Origin: JBBKXP01 sp038251315
GTDB taxonomy: Bacteria > Pseudomonadota > Alphaproteobacteria > Rhodobacterales > Rhodobacteraceae
DNA length: 57,656 nucleotides
Direction: 5' to 3'
NCBI GenBank assembly: GCA_038251315.1
Contig: JBBSBK010000009.1
Span: 1 to 57,656, forward strand
A program made the position numbers and the translations under genes. Position 1 is the first letter of the stretch, and every line of letters begins with the position of its first letter. Under the pieces are notes generated by a model. The model saw nothing but the letters and a program-made list of their open reading frames with translations, did no database searches and was not told where the DNA came from. Shown piece after piece: positions 15,993 through 23,867 of the stretch.

Positions 15993-16769
15993 CTAACGAT
16001 CGCGGAACTGCGGTTGCCGCTTGGCCTGAAATGCGGCCATCCCCTCTTTCTGATCGTCGGTGGCGAACAGCGCCTGAAACAGCCGCCGTTCATAGCGAAC
16101 GCCGGCCTCGAGCGGCATCTGATAAGCCTGATTGACCGCATCCTTGGCCGCCATCACCGCCAGCAGCGATTTTTCCGCGATCTTGGTCGCGGCCCCCCGT
16201 GCCTCGTCCAGCAACCCCTTGGCGGGCACGACACGGCTGACCAGCCCGGCGCGTTCGGCCTCGGCTGCGTCCATGAAGCGGCCCGTCAGGTGCATGTCCA
16301 TCGCCTTGGCCTTGCCAACGGCGCGGGGCAGGCGCTGGGTGCCACCGATCCCGGCGATGACGCCCAGATTTATTTCAGGTTGGCCGAATTTGGCGGTTTC
16401 GGCGGCAATGATGAAATCACACATCATCGCGAGTTCGCATCCGCCACCCAGCGCATAGCCCGCGACGGCGGCGATGATTGGTTTGCGCACCGCGTTGAAC
16501 CGGTCCACGTCGCTGCCGAAAAAGTCGCCCAGCGCCATGTCGGTGAAACTTTTCTCGGCCATTTCGGCCACATCGGCCCCGGCGGCGAATGCCTTGTCCG
16601 ACCCGGTGATGATGATGCAGCGCACCTTGGCGCTGGCGTCGGCGTCAACCAGCGCGTCACAAAGTTCGCCCATCAACTTGCTGCTGAGCGCGTTCAGCGC
16701 CTCAGGCCGGTTCAGGGTTATCAGACAGACATCGTCCGCCACGTCGACGATGATCGTTTCATATGCCAT
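15993..16769 (-). CDS. Enoyl-CoA hydratase
   Basis: A 258-residue crotonase-fold enzyme that adds water to 2-enoyl-CoA in fatty-acid beta-oxidation. The oxyanion-hole strands are visible as KAFAAGADVAEM and AGYALGGGCELAMMCD. The catalytic glutamates expected for hydratases are present in GGCELAM and in FGQPEINLGVIAG. It lies downstream of mutM on the same strand and upstream of rpsT, a conserved order in this order of bacteria with no obvious metabolic logic. Confidence 0.93.
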   Translation of the reverse strand: MAYETIIVDVADDVCLITLNRPEALNALSSKLMGELCDALVDADASAKVRCIIITGSDKAFAAGADVAEMAEKSFTDMALGDFFGSDVDRFNAVRKPIIAAVAGYALGGGCELAMMCDFIIAAETAKFGQPEINLGVIAGIGGTQRLPRAVGKAKAMDMHLTGRFMDAAEAERAGLVSRVVPAKGLLDEARGAATKIAEKSLLAVMAAKDAVNQAYQMPLEAGVRYERRLFQALFATDDQKEGMAAFQAKRQPQFRDR

Positions 16770-16829
16770 CTGCGGCCCCTTGGGTTGCGTCCAATCCCTT
16801 TGATTAGCAGCGCGGGCGGGGCGATCAAG

Positions 16830-17681
16830 CTATCTTTGACATTGCGGGCAATAGAATGACGCGCGGCCTGACTGGACGATTCGAATGATGGTGCCGGTGC
16901 AACCGGGGGTCGGACAGGGCTGGCCGGCGCGGTCGTAAACCCGAAAACTGTGCTGGAAATAACCAAGTTCGCCGCTGGTCTGGCGGTGATCCTGCAACGA
17001 CGATCCGCCAGCCGCGATCGCCTCGGCCAGCACGTCGCGGATGATCGGGACCATCCGGGCGACGCGGGCCGGCGACAGCCCCCCGGCGCGGCGTTTGGGG
17101 TTGATTCGGGCGCGGTGCAAGACTTCGCTGACGTAAATGTTGCCAAGCCCCGCCAGCACTTTCTGATCCAGCAGGGCCGTCTTGATCGGCGTATTGCGCC
17201 CGCGCAGCCGCGCAATCAGGTGATCTTCGTGGAAATCGTTGCCGAACGGTTCGGGGCCGATGTCGCGCAGCAGCCAGTGAGTTTCGGTCGTGGCGGTGTC
17301 CAGCAGATCCATCGCGCCGAACCGGCGGGCGTCGTTGAAGGTGATCCGCGCCCCGTTGCCCATGTCGAACACCACATGGTCATGCTTGGCCGGGGCGGGG
17401 TGGATGTGGTGAAACTGGCCGATCTGTGCGCCGGAAATCAGCATCCGCCCCGACATGCCGAGGTGGATCAGCAAGGTTTCGCCCCGATCCAGATCGGCCA
17501 GGATGTATTTGCTGCGCCGCCGCAGGGCCAGCACCCTGGCCCCGGTCAGCCGGTCGGCCATGCGGTCGGGAAACGGCCAGCGCAGATCGGGGCGGTTGAT
17601 CGACGCGACCGCAATCACCTGCCCCTCCATCGCGGGGGCAAGGCCTCGGCGGACAGTTTCGACCTCGGGCAGTTCGGGCAT
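16830..17681 (-). CDS. mutM: Formamidopyrimidine-DNA glycosylase
   Basis: A 283-residue bifunctional glycosylase/AP lyase that removes 8-oxoguanine and Fapy lesions. The N-terminus PELPEVETVRRGL has the catalytic proline and glutamate right after Met1. The helix-two-turn-helix is ALLDQKVLAGLGNIYVSE, and the C-terminal zinc finger reads CPTPGC...CPQC, a C-x4-C/C-x2-C form seen in other alphaproteobacteria. Start codon overlaps the stop of the upstream membrane-protein gene (TGATG), implying coupling. Confidence 0.96.
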   Translation of the reverse strand: MPELPEVETVRRGLAPAMEGQVIAVASINRPDLRWPFPDRMADRLTGARVLALRRRSKYILADLDRGETLLIHLGMSGRMLISGAQIGQFHHIHPAPAKHDHVVFDMGNGARITFNDARRFGAMDLLDTATTETHWLLRDIGPEPFGNDFHEDHLIARLRGRNTPIKTALLDQKVLAGLGNIYVSEVLHRARINPKRRAGGLSPARVARMVPIIRDVLAEAIAAGGSSLQDHRQTSGELGYFQHSFRVYDRAGQPCPTPGCTGTIIRIVQSGRASFYCPQCQR

Positions 17682-18301
17682 CAGGTTTTGGCGTTCATAT
17701 CCATGATGAACCGTGCATAGCTGAGGAAATCAGGCATGCCGACCAGATATTTTTGCAATTCGATGGTTTTGCCATTCTCGAACCGCAGTTTGTAGGTGTG
17801 ATGGCCGTTGTCGCGCAGATCGACCAGCCGGGTCATGTCGAATTCGCAGTGCTGGAACAGCCAGTTCGTCGTCGACAGGGTGCGGTCGTCATAGCGGACC
17901 TCGTAAAACATGATCCGTATAACGCCAAAGAGAACAGCGAGGGTCGTCGCGATCATCATGCCCTGACCCATCGCAAACACCTCGCCGGGGCGGGCCCAGA
18001 TCAGATAAATAATGACCGCTGAAACGCCAAGACTGATGCCGCGCACCCCGATGGTGGGCCGCATGATCGTAGTGTTCAGCGACATCCGCGCCTTGGCCTT
18101 GGCGCCGATTTGGGCCACGATCCCGGCATTGACAGTTAGCCCGCCACCCAGCCGTGCGCCCAGCGTTTTATCCGGCATCCGCCCGTCCGCATCCAACTGG
18201 CCGAACCGGCGGTCTACCGCGTTCGACGCTTTGGCGTTCAGCCATAACCGGACCGCCGTCAGCGCAGCGACAATCAGCAGAACGGGGATCATTGAAATCA
18301 T
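17681..18301 (-). CDS. Membrane protein of unknown function upstream of mutM
   Basis: About 206 residues. An N-terminal hydrophobic helix (ISMIPVLLIVAALTAVRLWL) is followed by a soluble stretch with MPDKTLGARLGGG, then two more hydrophobic helices (about residues 95-140) and a C-terminal basic domain ending FLSYARFIMDMNAKT. I do not recognise the family. ATG at 18301 is the first start that includes the leading helix; ATG 18292 is an alternative. Its TGA overlaps the mutM ATG. The divergent ubiE begins 87 bases away. Confidence 0.6.
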   Translation of the reverse strand: MISMIPVLLIVAALTAVRLWLNAKASNAVDRRFGQLDADGRMPDKTLGARLGGGLTVNAGIVAQIGAKAKARMSLNTTIMRPTIGVRGISLGVSAVIIYLIWARPGEVFAMGQGMMIATTLAVLFGVIRIMFYEVRYDDRTLSTTNWLFQHCEFDMTRLVDLRDNGHHTYKLRFENGKTIELQKYLVGMPDFLSYARFIMDMNAKT

Positions 18302-18388
18302 GGGGCCGCCCTGCGTCAGAATGGGGATTTGTCCTTTGTGCTGCGAGGCTATAACCCCAAGTGGACGAAATTCGGGCAGCGGTGTGAC

Positions 18389-19138
18389 ATGACTGACCAA
18401 GATCAAACGACCCATTTTGGCAACCAGACCATCCGCGAGGGCGAAAAGGCGGGGCGGGTGCGCGGCGTGTTCACCTCGGTTGCCAGCAAATACGACGTGA
18501 TGAACGACGTGATGAGTGGCGGCGTGCATCGGCTTTGGAAAGACGCGATGATGGATTGGCTGGCGCCGCGCGCCGGTCAGCGCCTGCTGGACGTCGCGGG
18601 TGGGACCGGCGACATCGCATTCCGGTTCCTGAAACGGGCCGGGTCGGGCCACGCCACCGTGCTGGACCTGACCGAAGGCATGCTGGTCGAAGGACGCAAA
18701 CGGGCCGAGGCCGAACGGTTGTCGGCCAGCCTCGACTGGTTGGTCGGCGACGCGATGGCGCTGCCTTTCGACGACGCGACGTTCGATGTCTACACGATCA
18801 GTTTCGGCATCCGTAACGTTACCCGGCCCGAGGTGGCACTGGCCGAAGCATTCCGCGTCCTGCGCCCCGGTGGCCGCCTGATGGTGCTGGAATTCAGCCA
18901 ACTGCCCAATCCGGCGTTGCAAGCCGCCTATGACGCCTATTCGTTCAACGTGATCCCGCGGATGGGTCAACTGGTCGCCGGAGATCGCGATTCCTACCAA
19001 TACCTTGTTGAATCGATCCGCAAGTTTCCCGATCAGGACACGTTTCTGAACATGATTCGCGACGCCGGGTTTGAAAATGCCAAATACCGCAACCTGACGA
19101 TGGGGGTCGCGGCGCTCCACTCTGGCTGGAAGCTGTAA
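18389..19138 (+). CDS. ubiE: Ubiquinone/menaquinone C-methyltransferase UbiE
   Basis: A 249-residue SAM-dependent methyltransferase that C-methylates the benzoquinol ring in ubiquinone synthesis. SAM motif I is LLDVAGGTGDIAF, the post-I acid lies in VLDLTEGML, and the UbiE signature appears as ISFGIRNVTRP and FRVLRPGGRLMVLEF. ATG at 18389 gives the family N-terminus (THFGNQTI). It is followed after four bases by ubiB, forming a ubiquinone pair. Confidence 0.96.
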   Translation: MTDQDQTTHFGNQTIREGEKAGRVRGVFTSVASKYDVMNDVMSGGVHRLWKDAMMDWLAPRAGQRLLDVAGGTGDIAFRFLKRAGSGHATVLDLTEGMLVEGRKRAEAERLSASLDWLVGDAMALPFDDATFDVYTISFGIRNVTRPEVALAEAFRVLRPGGRLMVLEFSQLPNPALQAAYDAYSFNVIPRMGQLVAGDRDSYQYLVESIRKFPDQDTFLNMIRDAGFENAKYRNLTMGVAALHSGWKL

Positions 19139-19142
19139 GCCG

Positions 19143-20672
19143 TTGCGTGGTCCGCACAACATCTGGCGGCTGATCCGCACCGGGGCGACGCTGGAACGCG
19201 CGGGCGCGATGAATATCGTGCTGGACGCGCTGCAGGCCGGGCCGATGCTCCGGTTCACCGCCCGCACGCTCGCGCTGCCGTTTCGCTGGTTAGGCTATCG
19301 GGGCGACCCGACGCTGCCGCCGACGACGCGGGCGCTGACAGCACTTGGCCCCGCCTACATCAAATTCGGGCAAATCCTGTCGACCCGCCCAGATGTGGTC
19401 GGGGACGATCTGGCCAACGAATTGCGCGTCTTGCAGGATGCCCTGCCGCCGTTTTCGACGGGCCTTGCCAAAGCCGAGGTCGAACGCGAGTTGGGCATCA
19501 GGGTCGACGATGTGTTCAGCAGCTTCTCCGAACCCGTCGCGGCGGCGTCACTGGCGCAGGTTCACAAGGCTGTTCTGCGTGAAACAGGCGAGGCGGTGGC
19601 GGTCAAGGTGCTGCGCCCCGGCATCGAACGGGCGTTCCGCAAGGATGTCGATGCGTTCTACCTTGCCGCATGGCTGATCGAAACCCTGTCGCCCGCATCC
19701 CGCCGCCTGCGCCCGCTGGACGTGATCGACCATTTCGACGGGGTGGTGCGCGGCGAGTTGGACCTGCGGCTGGAAAGCTCTGCCGCGTCCGAATTCCGCG
19801 CCAACACGGAAAAGGATGCCGGATTTCAGGTGCCGGTGGTCAAATGGGAACAGTCGGCACGCCGGGTCATGACGCTGGGCTGGGCCGAGGGGGTCAGTAT
19901 CGGCGACAACGCCGCGCTGGATGCCGCCGGGCATGACCGATCGGTACTTGCGGCACGGGTGCTGCAACTGTTCCTCAACCACGCCCTGCGCGACGGGTTG
20001 TTTCACGGCGATATGCATCAGGGCAACCTCAAGGTCGCGGCGAATGGCGACATCATCGCCTATGATTTCGGGATCATGGGCCGGATCGACGCCTATACGC
20101 GCCGGGTTTACGCGGAAATCCTGTTCGGGTTCATCCGCAAGGATTACCGCCGCGTCGCCGAGGTGCATTTCGAGGCGGGCTATGTCCCCGCCGACCGCGA
20201 CGTCGAAGACTTTGCCCGTGCCCTGCGGGCCGTGGGCGAACCGATCTTCGGCATGGACGCCAGCCGCATCTCGATGGCCCGCCTGCTGGCCTATCTGTTC
20301 GAGGTGACGGAACGGTTCGGGATGCAGACCCGCACTGAACTGATCCTGCTGCAACGGACGATGGTGGTGGTTGAGGGCGTGGCGCGGTCCCTGCACAACA
20401 AGGTCGACATCTGGGAAGACGCGCGGCCCGTCGTCGAAAGCTATATCAAGGACAACATCGGCCCAAAGGCGCTGCTGCGCGATCTGGTCAAGACCGCGCA
20501 GGTGCTGGCGCGGTTCGGACCACGCCTGCCGGAAATGGCATCGGCGGCCTTGATCCGCAGCAACACCCTCGAGGTCGAGATAACGCGGCGGTCATGGCTA
20601 AGGCCGATGATCTGGATGGCGGTCGGCGGGGCGGTGGTGGGGGCATTGGTTTGGGTGGCGGAGGTGCAGTAG
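19143..20672 (+). CDS. ubiB: Ubiquinone biosynthesis protein UbiB (ABC1/ADCK kinase-like)
   Basis: A 509-residue atypical kinase/ATPase needed for ubiquinone synthesis. It has the KxGQ motif region (YIKFGQILSTRPD), the A-rich loop in place of the glycine loop (AAASLAQVHKAVL), the VAVKVLRPGI lysine strand, the catalytic GDMHQGNLKV loop and the DFG-like DFGIMGRID. One or two C-terminal hydrophobic helices (MIWMAVGGAVVGALVWV) anchor it in the membrane. The start is TTG at 19143, four bases after ubiE; no ATG fits the family length better. Confidence 0.93.
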   Translation: MRGPHNIWRLIRTGATLERAGAMNIVLDALQAGPMLRFTARTLALPFRWLGYRGDPTLPPTTRALTALGPAYIKFGQILSTRPDVVGDDLANELRVLQDALPPFSTGLAKAEVERELGIRVDDVFSSFSEPVAAASLAQVHKAVLRETGEAVAVKVLRPGIERAFRKDVDAFYLAAWLIETLSPASRRLRPLDVIDHFDGVVRGELDLRLESSAASEFRANTEKDAGFQVPVVKWEQSARRVMTLGWAEGVSIGDNAALDAAGHDRSVLAARVLQLFLNHALRDGLFHGDMHQGNLKVAANGDIIAYDFGIMGRIDAYTRRVYAEILFGFIRKDYRRVAEVHFEAGYVPADRDVEDFARALRAVGEPIFGMDASRISMARLLAYLFEVTERFGMQTRTELILLQRTMVVVEGVARSLHNKVDIWEDARPVVESYIKDNIGPKALLRDLVKTAQVLARFGPRLPEMASAALIRSNTLEVEITRRSWLRPMIWMAVGGAVVGALVWVAEVQ

Positions 20673-20698
20673 CGGAGCTTGAAACACAGCCCCAAGCG

Positions 20699-21367
20699 TC
20701 AGAAATACGCCGGATCCCGCAGCGCCGACACACTTGTCGCCAGCACCCCGACCCCGCCTGCCAACATCAGGATCGTCTGGCCGCCTTCAGAACGCACCTC
20801 TTGCACGCGGGAATAGATGTCGGCCTGTTCCTGCAGGAACACCTCGCCTTCGGCGTCGTAGTTGACGACCTCGAAGGTATAAAGACCGCTTGGCAACGGC
20901 AGCCCGTCATCCCCGACGCCGGCCCATTGCACAGGGTCCGCCGACACCGGGATTGACATCCTCTGCACCTCAATCCCGGTCGCGTTGCGCACCACCAGTT
21001 CGACCCGGTCGGCATAGGACACCGGATTGGGGGCCACCGTGATCGGGCTGTTGTCAAAAAATCCGGCGACCGGCGCGCGCGCCTCTTTCCCGACCCATGA
21101 GGCCATCTGCGCCATCCCGCTGGCCCCCATCTGCAAGGATAGGGCGGTCAGCAACTGGTTCGTCTTGGCCTGCTGTTCGACACCCGAAAAGGTTGCGAGC
21201 TGCACCGCGTAATCTGCCGAATCGATCGGGTTCAGCGGATCCTGATTGGTCATCTGAACCGTCAGCATCTTGAGGAAGGTATCGAAATCCGAACTGATGA
21301 CTCGGCCCGGACCCGTGGGTGCCGCACCGGACTGGGGGGTGTTGATCGATGTCTGGTTGATTTGCAT
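20699..21367 (-). CDS. flgD: Flagellar hook assembly scaffold FlgD
   Basis: A 222-residue hook-cap protein needed to polymerise FlgE. The conserved N-terminal signature is FLKMLTVQMTNQDPLNPIDSADYAVQLATFSGVEQ. A Tudor/FnIII-like C-terminal part follows (about 85-200), with PLPSGLYTFEV. Unlike most family members it ends in a hydrophobic glycine-rich stretch. The gene follows fliK by 14 bases, so the two form one operon. Confidence 0.93.
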   Translation of the reverse strand: MQINQTSINTPQSGAAPTGPGRVISSDFDTFLKMLTVQMTNQDPLNPIDSADYAVQLATFSGVEQQAKTNQLLTALSLQMGASGMAQMASWVGKEARAPVAGFFDNSPITVAPNPVSYADRVELVVRNATGIEVQRMSIPVSADPVQWAGVGDDGLPLPSGLYTFEVVNYDAEGEVFLQEQADIYSRVQEVRSEGGQTILMLAGGVGVLATSVSALRDPAYF

Positions 21368-21381
21368 GATTGTTCCTTTCG

Positions 21382-22914
21382 TCAGAGCCGCAGGTCGAGG
21401 GTCGACGATCCCCGCAGCGCCGGCCTGTTCGCCGCAGATGGTCCCGTCAACGGAGTCGGTTCAGGTGGCGTGGTTGATGTGCCGCCAATACCGGGCCGCG
21501 CGGCGTTCTGACCGCCAAAGCCATGACTGGCCCGCCCGCCGATGTCGATATTGACCTGCCGATATCCCTGATCGCGCAATTCTTGGGCGAGGGTGTCGAT
21601 ATGGCGCCGCATCAGGTCGGCGGTTTCCGGACGCTCGGCACTGATCGTCACGATGACGGTGTGGTCGGTTGTGGTCAACTGCATCCGCACCCGCCCCAAT
21701 TCTTCGGGGTTCAGCGCCACTTCGGTCCCGCCGTCGACGGTCGCGGTGACAGCGACCGCAATCTGGCTGGCAATGTTTCGCGCGATTTGGCGTGCGAAAG
21801 GTGCTGCCGGATGCACCGGATGCGGGCTTTGATGCGGCGTCGGGATGAGACCTGAATCGACCGGCGCCACCGGATCGGGCAGGGCGGCGTCGATGACGGG
21901 CAGGGCCGGCGTGTCGGCGCGTCTCGCACTGCGGGGTGCCTGCGTGCAGGTGGAGGTGGCAGCGATCACATTCTCGACCTTGCCATCGATCTTGTCGACA
22001 CGGATCGGCGTGGTCATGACAGCGCCCTCGCCCACCGTCGCTTTGGCAGGCATTGCGGGGACATGTGGCGCGGGCCGAAGTTGCACCATGCCAGAATTCG
22101 TCGGCCCTTGGGCGGTCTGATTGATGATTGACGAAGCGGTATCGGTCCTGTGGATGGCCTGACTTGCGATTCCAGCCGGAATGGGTGGTCCGCCGTTTCC
22201 CGGTAAATTTTTTGTGCCCAGATGCGGTTCGCTTTCAGCCGGCGGCGGGGGTGTGAAAGTTTTGCCTGTCAAGGCCGAGGTCACCAAAATCGGGGCCGCG
22301 ATGATCGGACCGCCTGAAACCGGGATGGCCCGAACCCTCTCCGCCCGAACCGGGGCCTCTAAAGAAGGGGCGCCCAAAATCTGTCCCGCCTGAATCGACG
22401 CTACCCCCTTGCGGCGTGCAACCCGATCCAAAGGTGGCGGAAAATCTCGCACAGCATCCGGCTTGCCTGTCTGGGCCCCCGACGCGCTTCGTTTTTTCTG
22501 AAATTCCTCCAGCGGGCCGATGGATTTGAACTGGCGCAAATCGTCAGGGTTTGCGGCAATCATCGGACTCGGATGTGGTGCCGCGGCAGACGGCCGCGAA
22601 GTGCGTTCGGGCAGGTCGTCAGACGGTTTAGGGAGGCTCAGGTTGGCGGGAACCGGGAGAGTGGGGTTCGCCAACACGCCCTGCGGTTCGGCTGGCAAAG
22701 CGTCGGTCGGCTCCTCGGGGTCAGCGATGCTGTTTTCCGCGCTGTCCGGCTGTTGCGCAGCATGCGGCAAAGCGACGGAACCGGATGGCTCGTGCCCTGC
22801 AAAGACCAGCGCAAATGCCCGACCCTCGGCCAAGGGACCCGCATCTGACCGGGATCTGTCGGTAGGGCCGGCGAGACCCCGCGACAAGACGGCGGGCAGG
22901 GACAGGGGGGGCAT
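21382..22914 (-). CDS. fliK: Flagellar hook-length control protein FliK
   Basis: A 510-residue protein with a long proline- and alanine-rich, low-complexity N-terminal and middle part (about 1-380), as expected of the molecular ruler, and a folded C-terminal domain (about 390-470) with the signature LNPEELGRVRMQL and RRHIDTLAQELRDQGY. The C-domain contacts FlhB and switches export from hook to filament substrates. The call rests on the C-domain and the flgD neighbour. Confidence 0.88.
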   Translation of the reverse strand: MPPLSLPAVLSRGLAGPTDRSRSDAGPLAEGRAFALVFAGHEPSGSVALPHAAQQPDSAENSIADPEEPTDALPAEPQGVLANPTLPVPANLSLPKPSDDLPERTSRPSAAAPHPSPMIAANPDDLRQFKSIGPLEEFQKKRSASGAQTGKPDAVRDFPPPLDRVARRKGVASIQAGQILGAPSLEAPVRAERVRAIPVSGGPIIAAPILVTSALTGKTFTPPPPAESEPHLGTKNLPGNGGPPIPAGIASQAIHRTDTASSIINQTAQGPTNSGMVQLRPAPHVPAMPAKATVGEGAVMTTPIRVDKIDGKVENVIAATSTCTQAPRSARRADTPALPVIDAALPDPVAPVDSGLIPTPHQSPHPVHPAAPFARQIARNIASQIAVAVTATVDGGTEVALNPEELGRVRMQLTTTDHTVIVTISAERPETADLMRRHIDTLAQELRDQGYRQVNIDIGGRASHGFGGQNAARPGIGGTSTTPPEPTPLTGPSAANRPALRGSSTLDLRL

Positions 22915-22965
22915 CGGTTCTCCGATCGCGGTAATGCGTGCCGGGTCCTAGATGACCGCACAAAC

Positions 22966-22980
22966 TTACCAGTTCTTTAC
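22966..22980. promoter_or_regulatory. CtrA-like box between fliK and flgJ (degenerate)
   Basis: TTAC-CAGTTCT-TTAC: two TTAm half-sites with seven bases between, in the 112-base divergent gap, 46 bases before flgJ and 52 before fliK. Each half differs by one base from TTAA. Weak alone; supported by similar elements at the other flagellar operons. Confidence 0.4.
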
Positions 22981-23026
22981 CCATCGCAGGGCAAGATAAA
23001 TATAATCTGTCGAATTGGAGTCGTTC

Positions 23027-23311
23027 ATGCGCCCCGAAATGCCCGCCGCCGTGGCCTCGTCGCCGGCTTTATCCGCACCGCTCCGCGATGACCGGCTGCG
23101 CGAGGTCGCGATGCAACTCGAGGCGACGTTCCTGTCGGAAATGCTGAAATCCGCGGGCGTCGGCGCGGTCAGCGAAAGTTTCGGCGGCGGTGTGGGCGAG
23201 GAACAATTCGGTTCTTATCTGCGCGATGCCCAAGCCCGCGAGATGGTCAAGGCGGGGGGCATCGGGCTGGCGCAAACACTGTTCGACGCGATGCAGGCGG
23301 GTGGCAGATGA
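23027..23311 (+). CDS. flgJ: Single-domain rod-binding protein FlgJ
   Basis: A 94-residue protein matching only the N-terminal rod-cap domain of enterobacterial FlgJ: LRDDRLREVAMQLEATFLSEMLKSAG, then the glycine-rich middle and a helix RDAQAREMVKAGGIGLAQTLFD. The muramidase half is absent, as in Rhodobacter sphaeroides, where a separate SltF does that job; a matching enzyme is encoded at 37411-38115. ATG 23027 is favoured because TTGGAG at 23015-23020 is its ribosome site. The stop overlaps the next start (ATGA). Confidence 0.85.
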   Translation: MRPEMPAAVASSPALSAPLRDDRLREVAMQLEATFLSEMLKSAGVGAVSESFGGGVGEEQFGSYLRDAQAREMVKAGGIGLAQTLFDAMQAGGR

Positions 23312-23652
23312 ACGCGCGACTGATGCAGGATATCCTTGATCACCTGACAGCCGAACGCGCGGCGATCCTGCGCGGCGACTTTCCGGGGCTTGACCGGCTG
23401 AGGGTCGAAAAGGTGCCGTTATTCGACCGGTTGGCGCAAACCAACGGCATGGCCGCGTTCGATCTGCAACAGATCGGTTCCGGCGTCGCCCGCAATCAAC
23501 GGCTGCTGGCCGCGGCAATGGCCGGGGTCCGTCACGCCGGTGCGCGGCTCTCCGCCGTGACCGAGGTGCGCGATACGCTGCGCACCTACGACCGGTCCGG
23601 TCAGACCTGCGATGTCGCAGGCCACCGCCCGGCATTCGAGCGCAAGGCGTGA
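23308..23652 (+). CDS. FlgN-like flagellar export chaperone candidate
   Basis: A 114-residue, mostly helical protein with no signal peptide. The N-terminal helix LMQDILDHLTAERAAILRGDFPGLDRL and the following helices resemble FlgN, the chaperone of FlgK and FlgL, and FlgN proteins are poorly conserved. Its start overlaps the flgJ stop (ATGA), which places it in flagellar assembly. Assignment is by fold impression and context, not by strong motifs. Confidence 0.55.
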   Translation: MNARLMQDILDHLTAERAAILRGDFPGLDRLRVEKVPLFDRLAQTNGMAAFDLQQIGSGVARNQRLLAAAMAGVRHAGARLSAVTEVRDTLRTYDRSGQTCDVAGHRPAFERKA

Positions 23653-23693
23653 CCCGGCTTTAGTTCAAATTGGGCGCATCGGCCGCGCCGCGA

Positions 23694-23708
23694 TTAGGAC
23701 TCTGTTAG
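23694..23708. promoter_or_regulatory. CtrA-like box upstream of flagellin (degenerate)
   Basis: TTAG-GACTCTG-TTAG with the seven-base spacing of CtrA sites, 160 bases upstream of the flagellin start. Both halves carry one mismatch from TTAA, so this is a weak candidate. No clear sigma-54 or sigma-28 promoter was seen in this 215-base region. Confidence 0.35.
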
Positions 23709-23830
23709 CGGTCGACGTCGCAGGATGGCCGTGCATCCGGAATGGATGATGCAGGGGTGGATATCCGCGGCACTGCATCGGTCAGAACGACATTCACCGC
23801 CGCCCCGCCGGGGTGGCCCCTGAACATCAT

Positions 23831-23844
23831 GGCGCAAAAGCGCC
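23831..23844 (+). promoter_or_regulatory. Hairpin in the flagellin mRNA leader
   Basis: Perfect stem GGCGC/GCGCC with an AAAA loop, ending 23 bases before the flagellin ATG and just upstream of its ribosome site (AAGGA, 23854-23858). In Caulobacter, FlbT binds the flagellin leader and promotes its decay; flbT is encoded two genes downstream, so this hairpin is a candidate FlbT target. Confidence 0.45.
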
Positions 23845-23867
23845 GCCTCAACAAAGGACCCTGACGA